64,000 bases of DNA from an uncultured Candidatus Saccharibacteria bacterium. GTDB taxonomy: Bacteria; Patescibacteriota; Saccharimonadia; Saccharimonadales; Saccharimonadaceae. Shown here piece after piece: positions 48,284-55,944 of the stretch; within the stretch, counting starts at the first letter, position 1, and each line of letters opens with the position of its first letter. The notes under the pieces are model-generated. The model had not been told where the DNA came from. It saw only the letters and a list, made by a program, of their open reading frames with translations, and ran no database searches. The stretch spans positions 1 to 64,000 of the forward strand of contig CAPKVJ010000002.1 of the NCBI GenBank assembly GCA_948648655.1, in the 5' to 3' direction. A program made the translations under genes and the position numbers.

Positions 48284-48913
48284 TTAAGACAGATTCACCA
48301 CCCCTCCATGATATATCATTTCGTATCCTACCATATTGTCATTACTCGATGTTATAGTTTCCTCGCCGGTAAAGTCCACCAATCCTCCAGACCACTGGTT
48401 TTTATACCAATATTCGTCATCGTTGTATGACATATATTTTGGTCCTCGATATGGATATTCTGGTGAAACTTTTGCCAAAGCTGCCCACAGACAAGGGTAT
48501 ATTTCCTCTTTGCTAAACCCTGATTTCACGCGACCCATATACACCATTGACCAACAAGCCACACCCCGAAACCATATAGTCGTCATACCTGCAAACGGCT
48601 CACCGCCGACCCACGAGTCTTCATACACCCAGTCATTTTCTTGGTATCTAATAGTATGCCTGCCGTCACTAAAATCAGTTTGAATTACGCCACTCGCGTA
48701 CTCCTTCATGCTCTCTCCAGCTTGATGAAGCTCATGGGGCTGGGTATGACCGACTACTGTCATATTTTCGACATAATTGCTGCCTTTCTCGCCCTGCTTT
48801 ACGATTTCTCCTCGCGCCTCATCGTTCCCGTAGCCCAAAGTCTGTGCTTTATAGAGGAAAGCACGCAAGTTGTCTACCTCTTCTTTCAGAAAATCCTTAC
48901 CTAATACGTTCAT
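48284..48913 (-). CDS. DUF5680-like protein
   Basis: A 209-residue soluble protein. The C-terminal two thirds (WVYEDSWVGGEPFAGMTTIWFRGVACWSMVYMGRV...YHGGVVNLS) resemble DUF5680, a domain of unknown function with a WxxxYxGG-like core seen in many small genomes and sometimes fused to HTH regulators. The N-terminus (LRAFLYKAQTLGYGNDEARGEIVKQGEKGSNYVENMTVVGH) is also typical. AAAGGAGAGAGAG precedes the ATG. No enzymatic residues are obvious. Confidence 0.65.
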   Translation of the reverse strand: MNVLGKDFLKEEVDNLRAFLYKAQTLGYGNDEARGEIVKQGEKGSNYVENMTVVGHTQPHELHQAGESMKEYASGVIQTDFSDGRHTIRYQENDWVYEDSWVGGEPFAGMTTIWFRGVACWSMVYMGRVKSGFSKEEIYPCLWAALAKVSPEYPYRGPKYMSYNDDEYWYKNQWSGGLVDFTGEETITSSNDNMVGYEMIYHGGVVNLS

Positions 48914-49063
48914 ATCTGTCTCTCTCTCCTTTCAATGTACTGCCTCCTGTTATGATGGGGGAGTATAGAACTCAAAAAACAACCCTATACTATTATATCA
49001 TACTAATTCTATAGAGTCAATCGAAATAATGAGATTTTTAAAACAGTATGTTATAATACGGAA

Positions 49064-49849
49064 ATGGAATTATTCATACTAATTGTTGTTTTGTTGATTT
49101 TGGCCGAATCTACAATTTTGGTTCTCAAAAATCAAAAGCCGTTGCTAGTCACGAACCAGAAGCGCAAAATTTATGTTGACACTTCAGCTCTCATGGATCC
49201 TAGATTAGTCGCCGTTGCTCAGACCGGTTTTATTGGTGACGACTTAATTATTCCCCGTAGTGTCATCCATGAGTTGCAATTGCTTGCTGATGGTAAAGAC
49301 CATGATAAGCGTCTACGTGCACGTGCGGGGCTAGACGCAGTCAGGGAATTAGAACGAGTAGTTTTTTTCAACTTAACTATACTCGATGACGCATTGGACC
49401 ATACGCCAGTTGATAATCGCCTCCTAGAACTTGCGAAATCAAATCATGGTCTCATTCTTACCAACGATTTTAATCTCAAAAAAGTTGCTGCTACCGACCA
49501 TATCGACGCTCTGAATCTCAATGAGCTCGCACTAGTCTTGCGCAATGAATATCTTCCAGGAGAGCACGAAAAAGTCAAAATTATCTCTGTCGGTAGTGGG
49601 CAAAATCAAGGTGTAGCCTATCTCAAAGATGGTACTATGGTTGTAGTTGATCGCGCCAGCAATAAAGTAGGTGAAGAAGTCGAAGTCGAATTCCAGCGTC
49701 TGAATCAAACTGCGTCTGGCACCATGATGTTTGCCAAGTTAGTTTCATCAGGACGTACCACTAATAAAACTTCGAAATCTTCTTCATCCAAAACTGTCAA
49801 AATTACTAAATCCGTTACAAAGAAACCTCGCAAATCTTCCAACAAATAA
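49064..49849 (+). CDS. PIN-TRAM domain protein, membrane-anchored (YacL-like)
   Basis: A 261-residue protein with one N-terminal helix (LFILIVVLLILAESTILVL), a PIN nuclease-like domain (YVDTSALMDPRLV, LIIPRSVIHELQLLADGKDHDKRLRARAG, ILTNDFNLKKVA: the acidic residues are present), a TRAM-like RNA-binding part (GAVAYLKDGTMVVVDRA...GEEVEVEFQRL) and a basic Ser/Lys-rich tail. YacL-type proteins of this layout are found in many bacteria; the substrate is unknown, RNA being likely. A TATAAT box is 6 bases before the ATG. Confidence 0.82.
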   Translation: MELFILIVVLLILAESTILVLKNQKPLLVTNQKRKIYVDTSALMDPRLVAVAQTGFIGDDLIIPRSVIHELQLLADGKDHDKRLRARAGLDAVRELERVVFFNLTILDDALDHTPVDNRLLELAKSNHGLILTNDFNLKKVAATDHIDALNLNELALVLRNEYLPGEHEKVKIISVGSGQNQGVAYLKDGTMVVVDRASNKVGEEVEVEFQRLNQTASGTMMFAKLVSSGRTTNKTSKSSSSKTVKITKSVTKKPRKSSNK

Positions 49850-49875
49850 CGCTTATTAATTTTTTTGCTCATCAA

Positions 49876-49903
49876 AAAGGCAGGTCGAAAGGCCTGCCTT
49901 TAC
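49876..49903. terminator. Bidirectional rho-independent terminator
   Basis: AAAGGCAGG and CCTGCCTTT form a 9-bp stem around TCGAAAGG-type loop, with A-run before and T-run after. It separates the convergent PIN-TRAM and PBP1A genes. Confidence 0.85.
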
Positions 49904-49910
49904 TTATGTC

Positions 49911-52628
49911 CTAGAAGTCAGTGAACACTGCCTTGCTTGAGTATCCTGCCTCATCTTTTACTTCTACAATTACCGATGTCTCATCACCGTTCAATGGATA
50001 AGTAACGCTATTTGCGGAGACTTTGACCGGACTCTTACTCACCCCGTTGACAGTCACTGTATAAGTATCAAGCCCATAAGTACCTTTTGCGAAATTGAAC
50101 ACCAAACTTGTAACCTTGCTCACAGTCTCGCCATCATCACCCTCGACCTCCGTCTTGTTGCCTTGTATAGACACAGTAGGACCACTTGCATCGCAAGTAT
50201 CATACTTATTGTAATCATAGCCATCAGGCACATTCCATACTTCTGCCTTTGTCACTGGATCAATTGTCTTTGTGATTTCGATCTCAATACGTTGGCTCTC
50301 TGGAGTACAATCTGCCGCACGGAGTTTATTAGTCTTATTAAAAGCCACTTTCTCCGTTGTCACGTTTGACTTTTTTGAGTTATACCAGCTCGGCCAAATA
50401 TCAGTTCGACCATTTACCGTCAGTGTTTGAATCCCCGCCGGTCTCACCGGCTGGTCGCCTGGTTTCCACTTACCCTCTTTTTCATAAAGATTCTTATGTA
50501 CATTTAGCATATACGAAGCCACTACGGCACGGGTCACCTCGTTATTACTACTTCTTGCTCCAGAGCCATCATGGTTGCCGTTCCAAACCGTTGTTGCTAC
50601 GGCCGTCGAAAAACTTGCCATCCATAAATCTTTAGCTACGGCACTATTTGAAGTGGTGGAAGTACCAGTCTTCGTTCCGGTCCATACGCCGTCAATCACG
50701 AATCCAGGCGCTCTACCCGAGCTACCAAAGACCTTCATACGCGCATTAGCATCTCCCAAAATATCAGCAATTTCGTAAGCTACCTGTTCATCAACTACTC
50801 GTTCACCCTCTTTATCTTCCCAGACATCGACAATCTTTCCACTTGAGTCTTTCACTTCTAACACATAAGCCAAATCCTTATATACTCCGCCGCGTGCAAA
50901 TGATGCGTAAGCATTGGCGTGTTCAATCGGCTTTACCGTACAGCCACTACCAATCGCCATTGACAATCCCGCCGTACTACCATTTGCGCAGTAACTCTTA
51001 TCTCCCAAACCTTGTGCAATTTCTAGCGCATTATCAATCCCCACAATCGAAAGAGCCTTCGCCGCTGCAATGTTTAAAGAGTTACCTAGCGATTCACGAA
51101 TCGTAACGTCGCCATAGAAAGCTCCTGTGAAATTCCGGAGCGCACAACTTCCAGTGTAGCCTGCACAATATAATGAATCGATATTTTCATCGCGTAGAAT
51201 CGATCCTGGACCATATACATTATCACCAGTCAGCGAAAACAGTGGTGCGTAGTCCACAATTGGCTTGATTGACGAGCCTGGCTCAAGATCCGAAACCGCC
51301 GCATTGACTTCTCCGTAGACAGGCGTCTCCCAATCTACAGATCCCACCATTGCAATTACTTGCCCAGTATCTACATCAACTGATGCTAATGCAATATTGT
51401 CCGTACCATTTGTGTAGAGCATGCTCCGACCTTTAGCAACGGCTTCTTCCGCCATCTGTTGAGCGCGATAGTCAAGTGTAGTCTTAATTGTGTACCCTCC
51501 AGTACGCATCGCTTGGACACCGTATTTTGCCTCAAGCTGCTTCTTGACCTCAATAACGAAGTGGGGTGCTTTAATATTCTCGTATTGGTTACTTTCCGGC
51601 AAAATCTGATCCAAAATTGCCACTTCTTTTGCCGCATTTGCCTCGTCAGCACTGATATAGTTCATATCTACCATATCATCTAGTACTTTATGCTGTCGTT
51701 CAATCAACGCCTCATTGCCAGCCTCGTTGTATGGGTTCAACACTGCTGGATTATTTGGAATCGCCGCAAGTAGTGCAGACTCTGCTAGGGTCAAATCCTT
51801 TGCGCTCTTGCCGAAATAAGTTTGCGCCGCACTTTCAATACCATTACGGCGTCCACCATACGGTGATTCATTGAGATACATTGTAATAATCTGCTCTTTG
51901 CTATACATTTTTTCGAGCTCAATTGAAAGAATCAATTCTTTCACCTTACGCGCAATGCCTCCACGATTTTCACTCGCCGCCTCATCCGAGAAGTAAATTT
52001 GCTTAATAAGCTGCTGCGTCAAAGTCGATCCACCCTGCACGCCCTTACCGCTCAAGGTCGACAAAGTCGCACGTATCAATGCTGAAATATCAACGCCCGG
52101 ATGGTTATAAAAGCTCTTGTCCTCAATCGCTACCGTTGCTTGGCGTGCGTAGGTCGCAATTTGGTCTTCATCTACCACCAAGCGATAATCTGCATCACCC
52201 TTGTCCTCCCAAAGTACCTCACCATTACGATCCAAATACGTATTCACCGTCTCTGAAATTGTCAAATCGTTCAGCTGAATCTCCTTCAGCTGATTCTTGT
52301 AATACACAAACAAAGCTCCAACTGCGATAATCCCGAGCAAACAACACGCCGCAAAAATCTTCCCAATTCTCTTTACTCCGGCTTTTGAGAACCAATAAGC
52401 CTTAATTCGCTCCCAGCGAAAATGCGCAAAAAACCTCGCCGGCTGCTCTTTTGGTAATGGCTTCAGTTTGGGATTCTCTGCTGTTGGTTTTTTCTTCTTT
52501 GTGCCACCAGTCTTTGATTGTACTGACTTCACTAGCTTGCGCGTCTGATCTGTAATTAAACTAGAATACACCCCCATCTTTCCTCGTTTCGAGGATTTAT
52601 TATTCGAACTATTCGCAGTTTTTTCCAT
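49911..52628 (-). CDS. Class A penicillin-binding protein (PBP1A-type)
   Basis: A 905-residue bifunctional peptidoglycan synthase. A basic N-terminus and one transmembrane helix (about 90-110) precede the glycosyltransferase-51 domain with EDKSFYNHPGVD near 168 and GGSTLTQQLIKQ. The transpeptidase domain has SSIKP near 453, SLN in ESLGNSLNIAA, and KTGTS near 653. A C-terminal extension (about 790-905) looks like a beta-sandwich. The ATG at 52628 is 6 bases after TATAAT. It is convergent with the PIN-TRAM gene. Confidence 0.93.
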   Translation of the reverse strand: MEKTANSSNNKSSKRGKMGVYSSLITDQTRKLVKSVQSKTGGTKKKKPTAENPKLKPLPKEQPARFFAHFRWERIKAYWFSKAGVKRIGKIFAACCLLGIIAVGALFVYYKNQLKEIQLNDLTISETVNTYLDRNGEVLWEDKGDADYRLVVDEDQIATYARQATVAIEDKSFYNHPGVDISALIRATLSTLSGKGVQGGSTLTQQLIKQIYFSDEAASENRGGIARKVKELILSIELEKMYSKEQIITMYLNESPYGGRRNGIESAAQTYFGKSAKDLTLAESALLAAIPNNPAVLNPYNEAGNEALIERQHKVLDDMVDMNYISADEANAAKEVAILDQILPESNQYENIKAPHFVIEVKKQLEAKYGVQAMRTGGYTIKTTLDYRAQQMAEEAVAKGRSMLYTNGTDNIALASVDVDTGQVIAMVGSVDWETPVYGEVNAAVSDLEPGSSIKPIVDYAPLFSLTGDNVYGPGSILRDENIDSLYCAGYTGSCALRNFTGAFYGDVTIRESLGNSLNIAAAKALSIVGIDNALEIAQGLGDKSYCANGSTAGLSMAIGSGCTVKPIEHANAYASFARGGVYKDLAYVLEVKDSSGKIVDVWEDKEGERVVDEQVAYEIADILGDANARMKVFGSSGRAPGFVIDGVWTGTKTGTSTTSNSAVAKDLWMASFSTAVATTVWNGNHDGSGARSSNNEVTRAVVASYMLNVHKNLYEKEGKWKPGDQPVRPAGIQTLTVNGRTDIWPSWYNSKKSNVTTEKVAFNKTNKLRAADCTPESQRIEIEITKTIDPVTKAEVWNVPDGYDYNKYDTCDASGPTVSIQGNKTEVEGDDGETVSKVTSLVFNFAKGTYGLDTYTVTVNGVSKSPVKVSANSVTYPLNGDETSVIVEVKDEAGYSSKAVFTDF

Positions 52629-52701
52629 GCTCCGATTATACCACAAATAGTATAAAATCTACTCTTCTATGCCAAAAATCCACTTTTCTGTCATCTAACT
52701 A

Positions 52702-52730
52702 TTGACAAAAATAACAATCCATGATACAAT
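52702..52730 (+). promoter_or_regulatory. Strong promoter with no annotated gene downstream
   Basis: TTGACA (52702-52707), a 17-base spacer and TACAAT (52725-52730), one of the best -35/-10 pairs in the window. It points away from PBP1A and towards the 3' end of tyrS on the other strand. Confidence 0.6.
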
Positions 52731-52736
52731 GGAAAT

Positions 52737-52842
52737 ATCGGTAGTTTTCATTCGCTTAATCGTGACAGCAATATGTATACATGAAATTTCTACAACTATA
52801 TTATAACCGCTGACCCTCTGGGCTGGCGGTTATTCTACATCA
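52737..52842 (+). ncRNA. Candidate small non-coding RNA
   Basis: A transcript from the strong promoter at 52702 would be about 100 bases and would end in an AACCGC...GCGGTT hairpin (about 52806-52833). It contains no reading frame longer than 14 codons. The hairpin has no long T-run, so it could also be the end of the tyrS message on the other strand. Family not recognised. Confidence 0.4.
52806..52833. terminator. Hairpin at the 3' end of tyrS
   Basis: ATAACCGC and GCGGTTAT form an 8-bp stem with a GC-rich internal loop, adjacent to the tyrS stop at 52835. It may terminate tyrS (-) and/or the candidate small RNA (+). Confidence 0.5.
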
Positions 52843-54046
52843 CGACCGCAAACTTATTCTTACCTCGCTTTAGCAACGCAACTTGATCAACTGCCACATC
52901 ATCAGCCGCCTTTACCCCATTCACGCTAATCGCGCCCGCTGATATCAATTTTCGCGCTTCATTCTTGCTCGCGCATAGCCCAGTCTCCACTAGTAAATCA
53001 AATAATCGAGAACCTATCTGACCTTTTGCTAAATATTCCCCAAATTCGACAATCTCGTCACTAGCTAGTTCGCCCAAATTACCAGCGAACAACCTTTCAC
53101 TCAAATTCGTTACCGCTTCAGCTGCTTCTTTACCGTGTACCACTTCGGTTACACCCACTGCTAATTTCTTCTGTGCTACCCGAAGCTCCGGATTTTTCTC
53201 CTGCTGTGCCATAATGGCCTCGACTTCGTCTTTATTATATAGAGTATAAATCTTCATCAGATTCTCGACCGCCGTATCTGGCTGATTAATCCAGAATTGA
53301 TAAAAATCAAAGATTGACGTCCGATCACTGGCTAGCCACACAGCATTACCTTCAGACTTACCAAATTTTCTCCCTGTCACTGGGTCAATCACCAGCGGCG
53401 TACTCCATGCGTCTGCCGTCGCTCCCTCAAGCCGCTTGATTAGATGGATTCCACTCGAACAGTTGCCAAACTGGTCCGCGCCACAGAGTTGCAAATCAAT
53501 CCCATATTCTCTATAGAGATGCAAGAAATCATACCCCTGTATCAAAGTGTACGAGAATTCTGCATAAGAAATCCCACTCCCACCTTCACCGATTCGATTC
53601 TGGACAAATTGCCGGTCAAGCAACTGTGTCATGGAAAACGCCTTTCCGACCTCGCGCAGGAAATCCAGGTACTTCATATCTTTGAACCAGTCGTAATTAT
53701 CCACTGATACAGTATCTTCATTACGGATTATCCGTCGCATCTGCTCGGCGATTCGCACCTTATTGTACTCCACTTCCTCAAGCGGCTTTAGCTCCCGCTC
53801 GCCATTGTCTTTCGGGTCACCGATCTGACCAGTCGCCCCACCCACCAAAAGATATGGCTCATAACCATGCCGCACGAAACATGCACACATCATCGCCGCT
53901 GCCAAATTCCCAATCGTCAGGGAATCAGCTGAAGGGTCGGCCCCCCAATAAAACTTCTTTGACGCTCGTATGTCAAGTTCTGCTGGATCTTTGATTGTAG
54001 TTTCGGCCGCAAATCCGCGCCAAATTAGTTCTTCTGATAATTTCAT
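52835..54046 (-). CDS. tyrS: Tyrosyl-tRNA synthetase
   Basis: A 403-residue class I synthetase. YWGADPSADSLTIGNLAAAMM holds the first signature; the usual HIGH is TIGN here (near 41-44). FSYTLIQGYDFLHLY, GADQFGNCSSG (tyrosine site) and KFGKSEGNAV (KMSKS-loop region near 226) are standard. The C-terminal S4 RNA-binding domain spans about 340-403 (ASKNEARKLISAGAISVNG). The start at 54046 is 7 bases after TATAAT; the in-frame ATG nine bases earlier lies inside that box. Confidence 0.93.
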   Translation of the reverse strand: MKLSEELIWRGFAAETTIKDPAELDIRASKKFYWGADPSADSLTIGNLAAAMMCACFVRHGYEPYLLVGGATGQIGDPKDNGERELKPLEEVEYNKVRIAEQMRRIIRNEDTVSVDNYDWFKDMKYLDFLREVGKAFSMTQLLDRQFVQNRIGEGGSGISYAEFSYTLIQGYDFLHLYREYGIDLQLCGADQFGNCSSGIHLIKRLEGATADAWSTPLVIDPVTGRKFGKSEGNAVWLASDRTSIFDFYQFWINQPDTAVENLMKIYTLYNKDEVEAIMAQQEKNPELRVAQKKLAVGVTEVVHGKEAAEAVTNLSERLFAGNLGELASDEIVEFGEYLAKGQIGSRLFDLLVETGLCASKNEARKLISAGAISVNGVKAADDVAVDQVALLKRGKNKFAVVM

Positions 54047-54345
54047 AATCTCCATTATATCATAAGGCTGTCAATACTTGGGGTTTACTTTACCGTGAGG
54101 CTTTGCTAGCATGAAGGCAGGGCGGGATTTTGACTGATTTTGGTCGATAAACCAATGTAAGTTAATAGTGTAGAAAGGTTTCTATGAAGGAAGTGTCTTT
54201 AGAACTTGTGCTCAAAGAGCATAAAGTTCACAAAATAAAGATTACTGCCCGTACAAACGGACAGTAACACACAAATTTATAGTTCCATTTTATCACAACA
54301 ATTTCACCAGTCAACCGCTCTACCAAACTAATTTTGGAGGTAAAT
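54047..54345. other. Region between tyrS and the HAD gene
   Basis: Holds a 27-codon small frame (54184-54267) and a hairpin. The rest shows nothing recognisable apart from the tyrS promoter at its left edge and the ribosome-binding site of the HAD gene at its right. Confidence 0.4.
54184..54267 (+). CDS. Possible 27-residue small ORF with terminal hairpin
   Basis: ATG after AGAAAGG encodes MKEVSLELVLKEHKVHKIKI and 7 more residues. The last codons overlap an RNA hairpin TTACTG-C-CCGT/ACGG-A-CAGTAA (54240-54265). It could be a leader peptide with a transcription attenuator for the downstream gene or a chance frame. Confidence 0.35.
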   Translation: MKEVSLELVLKEHKVHKIKITARTNGQ

Positions 54346-55146
54346 ATGCATCAAACCCCTATTATCAATAAGCACGTGCTTGCGTTTGATATCGATCAAA
54401 CTCTTAACATCGCCAAAACCCCTATTCCACCCGAAATGGCCGAAGTTTTGACTAAATGTCTGAATCATTTTGAAATCTGCCCTATTTCTGGCCAGAAATT
54501 TGAACAATTCCTTATTCAAATTGTCGACCCTCTAAAAACTGCCGGCGCGACAGATGAGGAATTATCTCATCTCCATTTATTTGTCGCACAAGGTACCCAA
54601 TATTATCGCTATGATTCAGAGAAAAACGACTGGGAGCAGGTCTACAACTACCCTCTAAAAGACACAGATATTGCAAAAATCACCGAAACTCTTGAGGCGG
54701 CCGCCCGTAAGCTAGGTTATTGGGAGGAAGACCAGCTTGCAGAGGGCGATGAAATCATCGAAAATCGCCTCTCCCAAATCACTTTTTCCGCTCTGGGGCA
54801 ATCAGCAGGCACGGAGGTGAAATATGCATGGGACCCTGACTGTAAGAAGAGGGAAGCAATTGTAGACGAATGTCGCAAAATATTACCTGATTTTCTCTAT
54901 GAAATCGGTGGCACCACCTCTATTAACGTCGCCGCACCTGGCATGAATAAGGAATTCGGTATGAAGCACCTCCTTGAGGAGCTAAACGTTCAGAAATCCG
55001 ATATTCTCTACTTTGGCGATATGACACAACCAGGAGGGAATGACTACCCAGTCGTCCAAATGGGCATTGATACTATTACTGTGCGTTCACACGAAGATAC
55101 CCTTTACGCCCTGCGTGGGATACTTGGCGTAATTGCCGGTCAATAA
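54346..55146 (+). CDS. HAD-superfamily phosphatase, phosphomannomutase-like (HAD-IIB)
   Basis: A 266-residue protein with motif I LAFDIDQTLN near 12 (catalytic Asp pair DxD with an unusual DIDQT), motif II CPISGQKFEQF, a cap domain in the middle, and motif IV GDMTQPGGNDYPV near 225. The pattern CKKREAIVDE...LYEIGGTTSINVAAPGMNKEFGMKHLLE resembles eukaryotic-type phosphomannomutases and sucrose-phosphatase-like HAD enzymes. GGAGG with proper spacing supports the ATG at 54346 over the in-frame TTG at 54334. It lies upstream of tpiA, suggesting sugar-phosphate metabolism. Confidence 0.78.
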   Translation: MHQTPIINKHVLAFDIDQTLNIAKTPIPPEMAEVLTKCLNHFEICPISGQKFEQFLIQIVDPLKTAGATDEELSHLHLFVAQGTQYYRYDSEKNDWEQVYNYPLKDTDIAKITETLEAAARKLGYWEEDQLAEGDEIIENRLSQITFSALGQSAGTEVKYAWDPDCKKREAIVDECRKILPDFLYEIGGTTSINVAAPGMNKEFGMKHLLEELNVQKSDILYFGDMTQPGGNDYPVVQMGIDTITVRSHEDTLYALRGILGVIAGQ

Positions 55147-55173
55147 TTTCATATATTGTGCTATAATTAATGT

Positions 55174-55944
55174 ATGAAATCATATATCGTGGGCAACTGG
55201 AAGATGAACTTCGCGGTCAGTGAGTCTTCTATCTATCTTCATAAACTCCTTCAACGGACTAGACAGTATCGTGACATTGAGGTCGTCGTTGCGCCCTCTT
55301 TGACGGCATTGCAGCCTCTGTCACTTCAAATTGACCGTAAAAAAATGCGTCTTGCTGCGCAAAATGCTAATCCGCACGATTTCGGGGCCTATACCGGCGA
55401 AGTCTCATTCACGCAATTACGGGGGATTGTCGATTACTGTATTATCGGTCACTCCGAGCGTCGTCAGCTCTTCCACCAAAGTGACAAAGATATCCGCGCT
55501 TCAGTTGCAGCGGCACTGCGCAATAATATTACGCCGATTCTCTGCATTGGTGAGACCGAAACCGAGCGTACTTTTGGTGAGACATACGATGTTTTGCGCG
55601 ACCAGTTGTTAGGGGGTCTTTCAGAAGTCTCGACCGAAGATATCGCGAAGGTCATTGTTGCCTACGAGCCAGTTTGGGCTATTAGTACGACGACTGATGC
55701 GCATATTGCTTCACCAGACGAGATTGCCGACGTCATGCAATTTTTGCGTCGCACTCTCTTGGATACTTATGATAAATCTAGTGCCGAGCAAATCCCACTG
55801 CTCTATGGCGGTAGCGTGAATCCATCAAACGCTGGTGCCTATCTCACTGTGCCAGAAGTTAATGGTTTGCTCATCGGGGGTGCTAGCCTTATTGCCGATC
55901 AGTTTGTCAAAATTATAGAAACCGCCAAAAAGGTAAGAGATTAA
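55174..55944 (+). CDS. tpiA: Triosephosphate isomerase
   Basis: A 256-residue glycolytic enzyme. GNWKMNFAVSES (Lys near 12), the catalytic His in CIIGHSERRQLFHQ near 91, the catalytic Glu in VAYEPVWAI near 163 and the phosphate loop YGGSVNPSNAGAY near 210 are all conserved. A TATAAT box is 6 bases before the ATG. The next gene starts directly after the stop codon with no spacer. Confidence 0.95.
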   Translation: MKSYIVGNWKMNFAVSESSIYLHKLLQRTRQYRDIEVVVAPSLTALQPLSLQIDRKKMRLAAQNANPHDFGAYTGEVSFTQLRGIVDYCIIGHSERRQLFHQSDKDIRASVAAALRNNITPILCIGETETERTFGETYDVLRDQLLGGLSEVSTEDIAKVIVAYEPVWAISTTTDAHIASPDEIADVMQFLRRTLLDTYDKSSAEQIPLLYGGSVNPSNAGAYLTVPEVNGLLIGGASLIADQFVKIIETAKKVRD

